A stretch of DNA of 64,000 bases from Xylogone sp. PMI_703 (Eukaryota; Ascomycota; Leotiomycetes): the NCBI GenBank assembly GCA_021399445.1, contig JAJTUQ010000020.1, forward strand, positions 1 to 64,000, read 5' to 3'. Shown here piece after piece: positions 22,460 to 35,041 of this stretch. A model generated the notes under the pieces. It did no database searches. It was given only the letters and a program-made list of their open reading frames with translations, and had not been told where the DNA came from. Each line of letters opens with the position of its first letter. Position 1 is the first letter of the stretch. Position numbers and translations under genes: made by a program.

Positions 22460-23880
22460 TTATATTACATAGTTAATCCAGAGGAGAACGCGATACTTTT
22501 CGTATTCCTAGTTGGCACTTACAAGATTGGCACGTTACGTTTCTGACGCTGTCTGAACTTAGCGAGGATATAAAGGCTCACATAACTAATCTATGGCCAT
22601 GGAGATGAGGGGGAGAACGGTGGTGTGCTGACCGTAAGTGATATGCGAATTGGCAACGGGAAATGCTCAATACGGATGTAGAGGAAAGGCCTGTTGCTGA
22701 TCAGAACGATGTGGCAAAAAGAAAATTGCTTAACCTAGTGTCACTCCATCGTTCATGGAACAGCAGTAAGAAACGGCCCCGGACAAGTCTCCACATTTGA
22801 CCACTAAAATAGTTTGCAACATAAATGACTTTCATGGTACAAGAGCTAGCCCATGCAAAAATGGCTCAAAATTGATAATATTGACTCGTCGTGCAGCGGT
22901 TGCTATTGAGGATTTACATTATGTGTTAGCCATTTTCAAAGGAGCGATATCCCTTGGGAAAGCATCAACGTATTCCAATATCATTCGGCCCATCGAAAAA
23001 TAATCAAAAATGGTAAGGGAGCTGAACGTCAAACTACCCCTGACGGCTACCCAGACTCGGCCATCCAGCTCACAGATTCACCTATAGGTAGCTTCCTCGA
23101 GAATTGCACGGCTGGACAGTTATGGAATGTTAGAGCACCGATTTCTCTGCATTCATTAGCAAAATCCGAGATTAGAGGGACTGCAACTTGGGGCGATATG
23201 GGCACCTGGAAGAGACCCTCTGGAACGGGGGAGAAAGTTCCGCTTACCTCATCGGATGCAGCAGCCGACTGTGACGAGCATGAGCAGGGCCTCAACATAT
23301 TTTCCATGATACGCTTTTTGGATAACTGTAGTGCCAACTTTCGGAGGTAAAGATTGTATCCTGGCTCTGCCCCCTCCTACCTAGAGTAGGGTGGTTGGGT
23401 GGGTCACTGCGAAGTGAGACGCTTAATCCCTGTTGTACGATACGCTCCCCTGGGGTGGTGCTTAGCCGGATTATTGTCGGGTCGAATCACGGACTACATA
23501 CAATTTCTGGTTCATAAAAGTTCTATTATCGATGTATAGGAGCTTGTCGTTTCCAAAGATGGGATAACCGTTCTCGTGAAGCCATATTTTACCCAAAGAG
23601 TGTTATACTGTTCAGTGGCGGAGGCGGCACAGGCGGCGCAGGCGGCGCAGAGCTCATTCACCTAATACTCATAAGTGTCAGAAAATGGACACCACCCAGG
23701 TCTGTGACAAATGCCTCCTGCAAGGGTGGTTGAAAATACAATCGAAATATAATTCTCGGAGAAGGCGTGGTGGGCTGCAGTCGCTATCACAGATTTTATT
23801 TAAGTCGAAGATAACACTTGTGAGAAAACATACGACTATACAACACCAAACTCATCCTGCGCAGTTACTCTACAAGCTTT
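22460..23880. other. Intergenic, no supported gene
   Basis: Several short ORFs on both strands (for example 23047-23337 minus, 22797-23003 plus) lack domains or paralogues. A GGCGGAGGCGGCACAGGCGG short triplet-rich stretch lies at about 23617-23645. Confidence 0.45.
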
Positions 23881-23883
23881 TCC

Positions 23884-24513
23884 ATGTCAGATTCCGATGG
23901 TTCCGTGGTTACCCCGCCTTCATCACCTAATATCATTGGTGGTGATGAGCACGAAATCCAAAATGACGGGTATAATCACGACCAAGCTGAGTTGTTATGC
24001 AAAATCGGATCCAAAGCAGAAGCAATCATGCAGCTAGCAACATCAGGCTTCGGACAGATGTATAATAGCCAAACCAAACGGACCAACAGCAAGGGGCTGT
24101 TATACAAGAAGCTTGAAGAACGTTGCAATGAGCTCGAGGAATTTTACCGGGCGCAAAAGCTTGAGATAGAGCATCTCAAAGACATTGTCCGCGAGTGGGT
24201 AAGCAAAGAGAAGGATGAGATGTCGAAATACGCGCACAGTTCGACATATCTCGTACAGAATGGAGTTCCATTACCCGATGACGAATTCGATCTTAGGTCG
24301 GCGGAGGATTCATCGCCAGATTCATCACCATGCTCTAAGGGTCATAGCATCTACCCGTATGAGACATATGGCGCAAATCGTATAAAACCACTGGAGTCGG
24401 CGGTTCGGAATACAATTGTTGGTTATGGTGACTGCTGCGGACCTGGGACTCGATCTGGTGAGATTTCAGAGCGGCATGATGGTACTACTAACAAGAGGCC
24501 TCGGACATGTTAG
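23884..24513 (+). CDS. Hypothetical coiled-coil protein, 209 aa
   Basis: ATG at 23884, intronless, stop at 24511-24513. The N-terminus is acidic (MSDSDGSVVTPPSSP). A clear coiled coil spans about residues 74-120 (LYKKLEERCNELEEFYRAQK and following EIEHLKDIVREWV). The tail is Ser/Asp-rich and ends basic (NKRPRTC). Base and codon use look normal for a non-repeat fungal gene. No enzymatic motif, signal peptide or membrane segment. I do not recognise the family. Confidence 0.6.
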   Translation: MSDSDGSVVTPPSSPNIIGGDEHEIQNDGYNHDQAELLCKIGSKAEAIMQLATSGFGQMYNSQTKRTNSKGLLYKKLEERCNELEEFYRAQKLEIEHLKDIVREWVSKEKDEMSKYAHSSTYLVQNGVPLPDDEFDLRSAEDSSPDSSPCSKGHSIYPYETYGANRIKPLESAVRNTIVGYGDCCGPGTRSGEISERHDGTTNKRPRTC

Positions 24514-27500
24514 AGAGGAGTGGTGCGAGTGTGTTCAAAAGTTCAATGGTCTCTTTTAGGCAGATGAACAGAATTGATAAAAATTAGCTTTTGCCGTAGA
24601 GTCACATCTTTTGCCACCAAATGTCATCACATGCCCCATCAAGTCACATCCTAGTTACGTGCCTTTGTGTGATCTTTTGCATAGAGCGGCTTTGATTAAC
24701 CAAGCAGGATTGTTGCATTCATGCGGACGAGGTCTGTTGGTGGCGCAAGATGAGGGGATGAGGAACAAAGACGGGTGAGGTGAAGCGATTTCTTTGAATT
24801 TATGGATAGCCGTATCCCCCAAACAGCCATCCGTAAGTCGGACGCCATCTCTGTATCATCGATATCTGGATTCAATATTTTCGGGCCAAGAAGCCGCAAA
24901 CAGCATGGGTCCATTTTTCCAGGCACATCCTCGAGGGTCTCCAGCTCAAGGGCACGGTTCTAGCCGCAGTCACAAGCAATACGAGATCCATTTCTGGCCT
25001 AGAAATAACCAACACAGTTGCCACATCGCAGTCGTAAGACCACTTCCGGCCGACGGGGGACACCACACCTCTTTGCTGCACGTCGGATATCTAACCAACG
25101 GGCAGGCTGCATTCAGCCCTTTTGCTCGACGGAAATGATGGAGTTCATTCCAAATCCTATCCAGCGCAAATATGGGACAAAGAACGTGTCTCCGGGGAAT
25201 CACCATGAAATCCGGGGTAAAGTCCATTGGGGATTTCACCGTGCCTCGCTCTCCCTTGAGACAGATCTCTGCTATAAAACACACGACCAATAGATCAATC
25301 CGCAAGCATCCTGAAACTCATATATCAACGCGAAAAGCCTAGATACATAATTTCTCACTTTCTGACAGACGCGGACTCAGTTGCACAATTCTCACACTTT
25401 TGAGTTCATAGCGGGAGCGCACTTTACCAAGCAAATAGCAAACCAATGGATATACGATTTCTCTCTTAGCATCCAACAACTATTATGTTGTCCCTTGCAT
25501 GGATTAAGGCAGGAACACGCTAACGTTGCTGCAGGACACGGTCAACCACCGATCACCCCTCGCCCTATGAGCTGCAGTTACGCGAGACGCGATGGCGCGC
25601 AGGAATCTAGTGCCAAGTAAACGCAAGCTATAATTGTCGACCATACACAGATGCAGGCTAAGCGCTGCTTGACTTAGACGCGCGTGGTGATACTGATGAC
25701 CCCACAAACGACTGCCATCAGCCTTACCGGTGGGGCAAACAGCCGTTCTAGCTCCGGAACGGGGTTTGACCTGCCAATGCACAGCCCCGTTGGTTGGATA
25801 TCTGGGGCTGCACCAAATGCCTTTACCAGTTGGATCCGCAAAGTGTTGGAAATTCGCAAATTCTGTGCGAAGGCTATCTGTTAGAACTGAAAGAAAAATG
25901 TTGGAAAATGTCAGGGGATATTAAAAGCGTGGCGACGATAAAGGGCGCAAATAAAAATATATAAGCAATCAAAAAGACTTAATTGAAATAAATAGTTTTT
26001 ACCCTACCTTTAGTGTTTTCATTGATATGGATCCATTAAATCTACTTTATCTTACATATCTAGCCAAATTTTCTGGCCAAATAAGCATTATCATCATCTC
26101 ACTGAATGATCCATCTTCGCCAACAATAAAATACATCGCTGTGATTACATCTATCCTATCGGGTGGGCCACTCTTCCACATCATTATTCACTTGCTTTGC
26201 AAAGCGTCATTGAATCAGGTCTGTTTTATTGGATATATTGTTATCATCTGGTACATACCTTTCTCTTAGAAGTATCCCAACCGCAACTAAGGCGTCATAG
26301 CATTGCTCCCGATATTCTATGGTTCACCGCTGTTCACGGGTACAGTCTCAAAACATACATTATTGTAACACTGTTCGATAAACGATGCTGCGGGTGGAAA
26401 ACAATGAGGCTATCGCAGCAGACAATAGACCACCTATTATTCATTCTCAACGTTATAACATCCCGCATCTTGAAGGAGGGGAGAGGAGCGTGTTTCATAA
26501 ACGCTCAGCTCGTATTATCGAAAGGTTTCCTTTCTAGGACATCGATGATATTTACAATACGCCCCCCTCAAGAAACGTGTATCCACCAACTGAGATAGAT
26601 GATAATGAGTCTCAAGTTGAGAATATAGATCCGGAACCGCCTACGGAATTACATCCCGCGCTTCGCGAGCCGCGAGCATCTCCGCCTAATTTTGCTACAT
26701 CTGGAAGGATCTTGGGTCCACAAGAACTTCCGGAAATCGGTCCCTCTACAGTACCCGATATTTAAGTCAATAACGTTAATCATCAAATGCACACGTTCCA
26801 CACAGTATGTACTTCTTTAAGATCTTCTCTAAATTTTGTTTTATTTATATTTAAGGAGGGCTTCTGTATTAGCTTTTACTGTGCATAATAGTCACCACGT
26901 CTCCGTTCTTAAAATTACTTCAACTATTCTCTAACTCACATACCTTCATATCGCAAGTTTGTTTTGCTGTACGCTGCGTTAGCGACTATGACCTTTCATT
27001 TCTTTTCGGGAGTCGATGTTTCAATCGTTTTTGACTTATATGTAGATGTTTCAAACTAAAATAATCGATAGATTTTCAAATATGCTGCGGTTTATTGTTT
27101 TCAGTTATCGTTAAGACCCTGTAATTTAATTATGTAATGCTACGTAATAACCTATTGGTAAATCTATGCAAAGAGCAGGATCGTGTGATGAATGCTAAGT
27201 ACCATGTAGCTTGAGGGATGACTGGGAAAATTACTTGGCTGGGCTTCTAAGAGTCACGAAAGAAATTAGTTACTTTTAACATGGAATCGTGTTGCTTTTA
27301 AAGTAATAGAGTGTAATGCTAATCCAATTTGGCTAGCTTGTAGATGCTAATGACACTGTGCGATACAGAACCCGATTCATCTATGGAACCTGATTATTCA
27401 ACAAAATGGATGCAATTACACCTAACAAATTCCGATGCAGCTGTTCTGACCAAAGCCGATTAAAAGAAGACGATATTACAGTATTAGTTCATGTATTGGT

Positions 27501-28130
27501 GAACATCCTTTCCTGCCTCAGCCGAGGTGTGTCGTGGATTTCGGTATTCATTTTGCTACCCTGATCAGTACCAGAGGCGATATCGACTCATAAGTTAACG
27601 TAGTAGAGTAGTATTGTTGCATTGATTATCATCACGTTGCGAGTTTGTAGAAATTTCCGTCGCTTTTCCCTTCTTGCTAATTTTTGTTCCCTTCTTGCTA
27701 GATTCCATTGCAAATATCGATCTACAGAATCCCTTCCGATCAAGACGAAGATGTGCATCGTGAATAGTGTAAACGATAACCTAATACTAAGGATTACATG
27801 CAAAACTGGATAACCTAGCATATAATTATACGCATAATATTGCAGCTCTTCGCCGCAGTCGTTTTTGCTCTATGTATCTTGGCTTCTTATACGCATAATA
27901 TTACAGTTCTTATAATGGAGGCGCGGAGGCAGCCGTTACCAGAGTTCATTTTCACGCCGCAATCGTTTTTGCTCTATGTATTTTGGCTTCTTAGGCCGTA
28001 TGGCAGAAAAAGTGGCAACTTTGTTAGTACAATTACAAGAATCACTATTCACCCTTGACTACATTTGATCTACTAATCGATAAGAATAGCTGATAAATTA
28101 CACGCCAAGTGAAACATCTAGTAGCCCAGG
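24514..28130. other. Gene-poor stretch, short ORFs only
   Basis: Overlapping minus-strand ORFs at 24696-25305 and 25504-25859 show no domain. A short plus-strand P/E-rich frame (about 26539-26765, preceded by a TTTCTAG acceptor-like site) could be a terminal exon. At 27828-28000 an imperfect duplication repeats ATACGCATAATATT and TTTTTGCTCTATGTAT. Nothing else supported. Confidence 0.45.
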
Positions 28131-28134
28131 TGAT

Positions 28135-29096
28135 ATGATGGAGACCATACTGGCCGCATTTGAAGGTGCACATCTAAAAGTCGGTCCCTACAGTGGAATC
28201 CCATTCATACAGCACGAGACGGCACAATCTCACCTCTTCCGTGTGATTGACTACTTGAATCCTGAAATCTCTCGAGAAGCTTCGACCAATGCAATTAGCA
28301 AGGAGGTAATGCTTACTTTATTGCGATGCGCGTCCAGGCTACTCAGTAACAGTGAATACACTGAGGAGGCTATGGCCCTCATTCAAAATGAGGATTCTAT
28401 AGCGATACTTCAACTGGGAATCCAGGATGACTTATCGCAAGCAAACTAGCATCAACTGTAGCATTGGCATCTATCATCAAGGCAAAGACATACAGTCGAG
28501 AGATGCGTCCTGCCGGGGAAGTTGTATCTATCGAAGAAGCGACGGATAGTGGAGGAGATTCTGATGATGGGGGAGCGATGCAAGAGGCAATGATGTCACA
28601 TCCAGAGAGCTACATTAATGGCGGATGGGACCTTTTGGAGAACATTGACAGCGGAGAAGATAGTGACTCTACCGGGGATTTGGGTAATTTTATTTTCCCA
28701 ATGAGTCCTACAATAGAGATATCACATAATGGATCGGAAGCACCCGATCAGCGTACCACAAACCCTGCTTCCAGCGAAACCCATAATCATCGATCTGACA
28801 TAACTAGCGAACATCCTCCACATGGGAATTCTCCATTTCCTCACATGTGGCATTATGATCGTGTTGAACAGGTGAAACGATGGCGGAAAAGATTAGATCC
28901 GAAGGAACCAGTGAGAGAAGATCGAAGGGCATCAAGAAGTGTGACGAAGTTTGAAGCGTCGACATCATTCGCCGGATACTCCCAGTCGATTTCGACACCA
29001 TCGAACCCCAAGTCTTTCAGGAGCATTATAGTTGTAGACACAAAATTCGCGCGTCCTGTTGCTGTACCGAGAGCCGGAGAGAAGTTGGCCGAGTAA
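28135..29096 (+). pseudogene. Hypothetical acidic protein with one frameshift
   Basis: An ATG at 28135 opens 104 aa of helical protein (HLFRVIDYLNPEISREAS; VMLTLLRCASRLLS). Around 28400-28440 the coding signal shifts frame and continues to TAA at 29096 as an acidic, Ser/Asp-rich region (DSGGDSDDGG, NIDSGEDSDS). The last about 80 residues (from about 28853) are only the antisense of the chitinase remnant on the other strand. So the natural 3' end is lost or fused. No recognised family; possibly the N-terminal part of a larger regulatory protein. Confidence 0.4.
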
Positions 29097-29802
29097 GTCC
29101 AGCCGCCTATACTTAGTAAAACTTTAAGCTGGCGGTTATGCTTTTTCAATATATAAAGTTGCTTAACACAACCATAGACGTTATTGCCTGGTTCATCCCA
29201 GGTGTCAGTTGGATAGTGTTTTTCTAAGTCGGCGTTGGTGTCAGAGAGCACGCTGTAAGGTTGTTAGCTCGGAATTTATGATTATAGCCTCAACTGACAC
29301 AGTGCCATCAGGTAGTATATTTGCAAATGCATACAATACATGTGTTAATTTGGAGACTGGTAGTTGTTGTGGTTGAAAATCCCGTCCTGGATAAATAGCC
29401 CTGTAACATGTTTAGCAAACTTGAGAGTATACTGGCAGACAGCATATACCAGTTCACATAATAAGCCGAATTCCTGTATCCAGTTGCTGGAATTTTGACC
29501 TCTTTTCCCTCTGAGTTTGTTGTGGCCGATTGAGAAGCTGTCAGAGAGGTCGTTGAGGTGGATACGGTTTGGCTTGTAGAGACCTCTTCATCGGTTACAG
29601 CTGCAAGTGAGGTATTTTCAATGCTTATAGTCAGTGTCAAGATAGAAACCACTTCCATGGTTGTTGTGATATTCTTGCTAGTCATTATGTGGCACACATC
29701 ATTCCGCTGTGAAAGAGGAGACATTTCGGGGTTGGTCAGGAAAGTAGCTGCGTGAGCACAATTAGTAAAAAGGAGGACGAAGAAGCTTGTAAAATACAAC
29801 AT
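28853..29802 (-). pseudogene. GH18 chitinase, 3'-truncated
   Basis: ATG at 29802 starts a secretory signal (MLYFTSFFVLLFTNCAHA). A Ser/Thr-rich linker follows, then the GH18 start [20 protein letters not shown] and [10 protein letters not shown] after removing an intron with a GTATAT donor (near 29450-29405). A second intron near 29280-29235 joins to the open piece 28853-29251. This contains [10 protein letters not shown] (substrate-binding strand) and the catalytic [10 protein letters not shown], in which the middle Asp of DxxDxDxE is Glu and the acid E is present. The frame ends at FTCSTRS, far short of the usual barrel length, so roughly the last half is missing. Family: secreted fungal chitinase. 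Confidence 0.8.
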
Positions 29803-29931
29803 CTTGTAATTGGGGCAGAGTTGGAAGCGTAAGACGAGATTATGTGAGGCCATCCAATTTGATAGTTTTTGAGGACTGATGTTATATTTTATTTTAAGAG
29901 TAGGGTTAAGCATAGATGACCTCTCTGACAT

Positions 29932-30210
29932 AGAGTGGAGCTAAAGACACCAACTAAATAAGTTGATATATGGAAGCACTTTTGGACGGCCTGGCCAATT
30001 TAGGACACCGTGTAGATAGAACGGCCAAAATTTTCTTGATTGAGTCTTTTTTCGATTCACATTCACCAGAATACCTGAACAGAGCAGAGTCATTGGTGCT
30101 CACTGCATATAATTACTCATAAAGAGCTTGATATTTATCCTCAAACAATTAAATCACAACAATCTGCGGTCTTTAAGGACTTAATTATTCTTTATTGTAT
30201 GCTCTTATTT
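29932..30210. other. Intergenic spacer
   Basis: No ORF or repeat recognised. It separates the chitinase remnant start from the second inverted duplication. Confidence 0.4.
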
Positions 30211-31145
30211 GATTAGGTAAGAAACAGCCTCAAAATAGAAGTTAAGATATGTGTTGAATCTAAGGTAAATTTTCCTTTTCGGTTCTGTTCGTGTCTCATC
30301 CTATGAGGAAAAGACAGTAGTCGCTTTAAGTGAGCCAATTTTGATGTACCATACAAACCAGTAATACTTACCAAATGTGAGACGTTTCATTATTGTACTC
30401 ATGAATAATACCGTCACGATCGAGCTCGACTACGTCAATATCAGCAATACTCTGCGTTTATTTTTATACTACTCCTCAGTCCCTTCTTTTCTAAGGCAGT
30501 ATATAGTGTCAGATTGAGAAAGGAAAGAAGTCACCAACGCTTAAATTATACTTTTATTCTATTGTCTACGACTCTTCACTATGAGGCTCAGCTATCTTAT
30601 TTTCTTCGGTCTCCTATCTTCCAGCAGCGCACACCCTCATCAGTATCACAAGCGGCAAGAAATTATCTGGATCACTCATACGAGCTATGTGACCAAGATC
30701 TTCTGTATCACAGAAACGGTTAGTCCTCAAAAACTACTTGAATCTTTGTCCCTTAGTTGAGCTTAATCCTAACAAGTCATCCTAGAGCGACACTCTCTCC
30801 GCTTACCAATCCGTATCTCCACCATCCCCACATTCCGTTCCTTCTGAGCCTGCTCCAACAAGTGCTTCCCAAATTCCATGCCTAACTTATGGCTCAGCAC
30901 TTATCCCGGTGTCCAAAACTACGGGCTCTGGCCCAAGGTTATCTACTCCTGCTGATTTGTCGAGTGGCGTGAAAGCATACCAACAGTTGTCTTCGCAATC
31001 CGCGAATTTAGCCTTGTCGAACTCAATACCCGAACCTTCAGCCGTTGTTTGTTCGTCTAGATATCCTTGTATGGGTGATATGACTTACTATATCGCCGGA
31101 TTGGGCGCGTGCGGCTCTGTGAATGATGGGAGTACAGAGAAAGTG
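30211..31145 (+). repeat. Left arm of second inverted duplication (partner 42417-43338)
   Basis: Near-identical to the reverse complement of 42417-43338, including promoter, 5' UTR, signal peptide and the first part of the DPBB gene. Similarity begins at GATTAGGTAAGAAA (30211) and ends after GAGAAAGT (about 31145), where the two sequences diverge abruptly. Confidence 0.9.
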
Positions 31146-31151
31146 ACTTGA
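30581..31151 (+). pseudogene. Secreted DPBB protein gene, truncated copy
   Basis: ATG at 30581. Exon 1 to 30718 codes a signal peptide (MRLSYLIFFGLLSSSSAHP). A 67-nt intron (30719-30785, donor GTTAGT, branch CCTAAC, acceptor CTAG) leads into a P/S-rich linker and the start of the double-psi beta-barrel (GDMTYYIAGLGACGSVNDGS). The frame stops a few codons after the duplication breakpoint (TGA at 31149-31151). The C-terminal half with catalytic-like D and Cys residues seen in the intact copy is missing. Confidence 0.75.
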
Positions 31152-31314
31152 AAAGGCTTCCTTGAAAAATTTCCAAGTAACTTTGTATGCTTTGATGAAT
31201 CTGTGATGCGAGTTGATTAGACCATTTTAAGCTAGAGATTAGAGTATATGCTTCATTAAGTTTTATGCGCAGGTCCCGGTTCTCTGGATTCATTCGGTCT
31301 TGAACACTAGCTAC

Positions 31315-33043
31315 CTAAGCAGACTCGGTCGATACGCCTTGGCTTGAACGTCCCCCGTAAAATAGAGAACCGTTCTCAAACAGCCTACTAAAAGCTTGTT
31401 CCAACGGCTCAGTTAAGAACCTGCTGTGGCTTTTTGGAGTTACCCAGTACTTCAGGAATGGGTTCTCACTCCCAGGCCTAGATATGACGGCCTCGTCCCA
31501 CAGTTCGGCGAAGCTGACCCAATCGAGGCTATCGTCGACCAAATACTTATAGAGCCTTTTGCTTGCGTGATATGGACTTATACGCGTCTTGCGAAGTTTT
31601 GTAATATTCCGTTTTGACGATGTACACAAGCTGTCGCAATTCTCCGCGTCAGGTTGGATTAACATATATAACTGTATGTCGCCCTTTTTGACCCAGTAAC
31701 TACGTTTGTTCGGATGTCTACCCCAGACGATGCGATATTGGGTTGTCACCGACCGGCGATCAGCTGATTGCGAAGTGCGTATTCCACGGATGCGGAAACA
31801 CTTCGTTTGAATCTCAGACGCTGGAACCGGTTGATTTTCAGTAGATTTCGATCGGGGCTGCAGCTCGCTGGCATGGTGGGGATCACGATCGGCCGCCTCT
31901 CCGTGATGGTCTGCTGAGTCTGCGTGAAATATGGCCTCCCCTGTAGACTCCAAATCATCACGAATCTGATTTTCGGTACCCGCTGCGTTGAAAGAATCCT
32001 CTTGCCGCTGGTACTGATGCTGTTGCTGTTGCTCTCGTGATCGCGATTGCTCTGCTTCTTGGTCGCAATTGTGGAATGCCGAGCGTTGCTCACCTCATCT
32101 ATTGTCTTGTCGGTTGAGCTGCTCTGATGTCGTTTCTGCTCGGGTTGACAGTGTGATGGCTCGGGAGCAGCAGAAGACGACTTCTCCAGCTCTTCAAAAG
32201 CTAAGAGCATATCTCTTTCAAGCTCTTTCGTGCACTCCTCTTTGCTCTCCTCTTTGTTCATTTTCTCCATATGCGCACAAAGGGACTCCGGCGTCTGATC
32301 ATCAAATATGTCCGGAATGGTTTTACCATTACTATCTGGTTTAATATGTTCTTGAGATAATGGAGAGGAGCAATAACGAGAGCAGTGAATGTTCTCGGCT
32401 AGCATAGATGTAGAAGTTGGGCTGTCTGGCTGGAGTTGAGGAATCGGACGCCCATTCCCGTCAACATAACGGTTATCTTCAACATCATACATACATCTTG
32501 GGCCGATGGGCGGATCTGCTGGTCTGCATCAGCGAGAAATATCAGTGACTCGGTAATTGGAGGTATTTTGATCATCGTCTTCAAGGATCATTGGATTACC
32601 TATGTCTGGTTAAAAGACTCCCAAAATAACAAATATGTGCACGTGCCTCGAGTGCCAGTATTGTGACTCTCATCATTATCCAATCTTGACTGCTTAGAGC
32701 CGATACGGTTTTCATTTGTATTCACGATTGGGCTTTCAGGATTTTGGGAGTTATAGCCAATATTGTAGTCTAAGATCGGGATAACGCGGCGCGTCTCCGA
32801 ATTCAACACCTTTTCAATCGGTGGTAAGTCATCATCTGTTTCGTCGTGGATAAAGTCGCTATCGGGATTTGTGATTCCTACAACAGATTAGACAGTTTCA
32901 TACTTCTAGGAATTCTTGGCCATACTTTGAATCTTAGCTGCCAAATCATCCTCATCCTGGCGTTGAGATGCTGGAGGAAAGTACTTGACATGAGATACTG
33001 GAGGGAACGAGAAATGGACGTGGCGGGAGGCAATAGCAGCCAT
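31315..33043 (-). CDS. Hypothetical acidic, Q-rich multi-exon protein
   Basis: Likely ATG at 33043 (MAAIASRHVHFSFPP), with TATATAA about 90 bp upstream on this strand. An intron (32878-32925, branch CTAAT) joins DEDDLAAKIQ to NPDSDFIHDETDDDLPP. Further acidic exons run to about 32060, where a GTGAGC donor (44-nt intron) brings in a Q-rich segment (REQQQQHQYQRQ). The last exon (open to 31315) is basic and aromatic (TQYRIVWGRHPNKRSYWVKK). Between 32680 and 32490 the splicing is ambiguous: one reading has TGA at about 32529-32531, while a GTAATC..GATGCAG plus GTATGT..CTCCAG intron pair avoids it. No domain recognised; nuclear role possible from composition only. Confidence 0.5.
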
Positions 33044-33716
33044 TTTCGAGAGTCAAATGTAAGCAGAAGAATATCTTGTAAAAGCTGCCAGAAAGAGAAT
33101 TTTGTTGGAAACAGGATTTGGGAGCATATCATAGAGGTTATATAGCCTCGCCTACAGTCATACGGCACACCAGTATCGGCCATAGCCTAGGATCTTGATC
33201 AGAATACCGTAGACGTGAGGAAATCCCTCTCTGGGCATCTTCCTCGTCCAAGGGTCATGAAACATGCAATTGCCCACAACCAATATTCCACCATTGCCCG
33301 CCGCTCGTGACCATCTACGCAGAACTCAACTAATACCAGAGCCGCTAAAACTGCTCACTTTCGAATGAAGGATTTAGAGGATCCTCAAGCGGAACTACGT
33401 TTGAGATGGTGTTAGAAGATGGTATCATGAATTCCGAAGACTGTATGCTGAGCAGATCCTTATTCATCGTATCATTTGGGCTTCCATCATTCCAAGCCTC
33501 TCCAGCAGTGTGCATCTTACTGTATAAAAGTTAAAAGTAAATAATACTGAGTATTTAATATTAAATACAAAAGCGTCCAAAACATTTTAATCAAGACTTT
33601 TACAATTTGATCAATGCCGTCAGTTTGCTACGGGCTCCTCGCTTCGCAAGGTGTCGGAAAACCGTGGATAATTAACCTTGATATGGCGTCTACTCTCATG
33701 TTTCTTGAAACAATAT
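33044..33716. other. Spacer between two minus-strand genes
   Basis: Contains the presumed promoter of the acidic gene (TATATAA near 33140) and the 3' flank of the BAH-PHD gene. No other gene recognised. Confidence 0.45.
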
Positions 33717-35041
33717 GCGTTATTCGAGGGGTGTACCACACTTCGGGCAAATAATTGGTTCGGACCAGGTTTTTATGCCGTCAGAATCCTTTCGCAAATC
33801 TGTTATTTCAAACTCGGGCCGCTTCTTATCCTCTTTGATGATGGCTTTGAAAAAGTATTCACAATCCTTCTTCTCAGACAGCTTTTTTGGACTTTTCCTT
33901 TTTGTAACCTCCTTACCCACAATTGACACCATGTTTCTAGTATCCGGTTTGCTTCGAACATCGTCGAAATCCGCTGAAACTACCGATGCAGATTCAGCTG
34001 GTCGTAGCGTAGTTTTGGATTTGGTAATTTCTTCTAAGTTTTTGTGTGTTTTCTTGAGAACGTAGTCAATCAAACATTCTGGATGAAACCATATCTTGCA
34101 CTTCTTATTATCGCAGACGAACATAATGGAGTCTGGGTTATAGTGACCATTGCAAATGCAATGCGTTTTAATTTGCTGAGAACCAGAAGTTAGCAACATA
34201 AGTCTTCGTTTAGAGGTTTAACCTACTGAGAGTTGTTTAGTCTTCCTATTAAGAGTCTGACGCCAATAGAGTCCCGATAGCCGGTGTTCCTCATCGCTTT
34301 CTTCGAGCCAATGGTTAACTTCGGCCTTGCCTTCGATGGACAAAACATCAAGAACATCCATATAGTTTGACGCGATAAGCTCATTATTACCATGATATGT
34401 CGCCATCTTTGGATCGGGTAGACTGGCTTGTTTTAGCTCCTTATACGGGAGCTGATGCTTCCAGAACATCCAAGCAACCTAAAGATTAGTATGTGTAGCG
34501 GAATTCCAAAAGCTGCATGCTCACAAGCGCATAAACGTGTTGCGGGTCTTTCGCCTTAATCTGCAGCATTCTAGCGACCCAAAAAGATTCATGCTCATGC
34601 TCCTCTTCATGCTCGGGAGAAGCTCCTTCTCCCTTCACATACACGAAATCTTTTTTTGTGTAAAGCTTTCCTCGCACTACCACATCATATTAGCACATGC
34701 AAACAGTATATTTTAACTAATGAGATGTCGCGTTAACTCTACTTACTAATGAAGTTTGCATATGTCTTCATGGATGCCCATGCCTGTATTGGTACAACCG
34801 TGAAGAATTGATCTAAGTCACCTTCATTGCCCTTCGTTACGAAGGGTGAGACCTGGAGCTCTGCATGGTTAATCAGCTGTTGTTTCTCCTTTGATAGCTT
34901 CCGGTTGCTGCTTTTTGCAGGATATTCAATTGTGAAGTAAACTTCTTCAACATCTGATGTATTAGTTGTAGAGCGCGTCCGTCGTTTCGCGGAAGTCTCA
35001 CAATCGAGACCCGTGTTTTGGAGGGTATGCTTAGGTGCCAT
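33717..35041 (-). CDS. BAH-PHD domain protein, intact copy
   Basis: ATG at 35041. Exons 35041-34747, 34676-34525, 34478-34227 and 34175-33717 give 385 aa without a stop; introns are 46-70 nt. The BAH domain covers about residues 95-235 (GKLYTKKDFVYVKGEG, FWVARMLQIKAKD, NNELIASNYMDVLDVLSI). The PHD finger starts at about 237 with CIC, CDNKKC, FHPEC and closes with CPKC near the C-terminus, with an insertion of about 95 residues, basic and Ser/Lys-rich, between ligand pairs three and four. BAH-PHD proteins read histone tails; the Neurospora Polycomb effector EPR-1 has this architecture. Orthology is not claimed. Chromatin binding is inferred. Confidence 0.8.

Noticed and set aside
24696..25305. 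Overlapping minus-strand ORFs
   Set aside because: Three frames overlap, none has a domain, intron logic or paralogue.
25504..25884. ORFs on both strands at a GC-rich patch
   Set aside because: Mirror-image open frames typical of GC-rich non-coding sequence; no motif.
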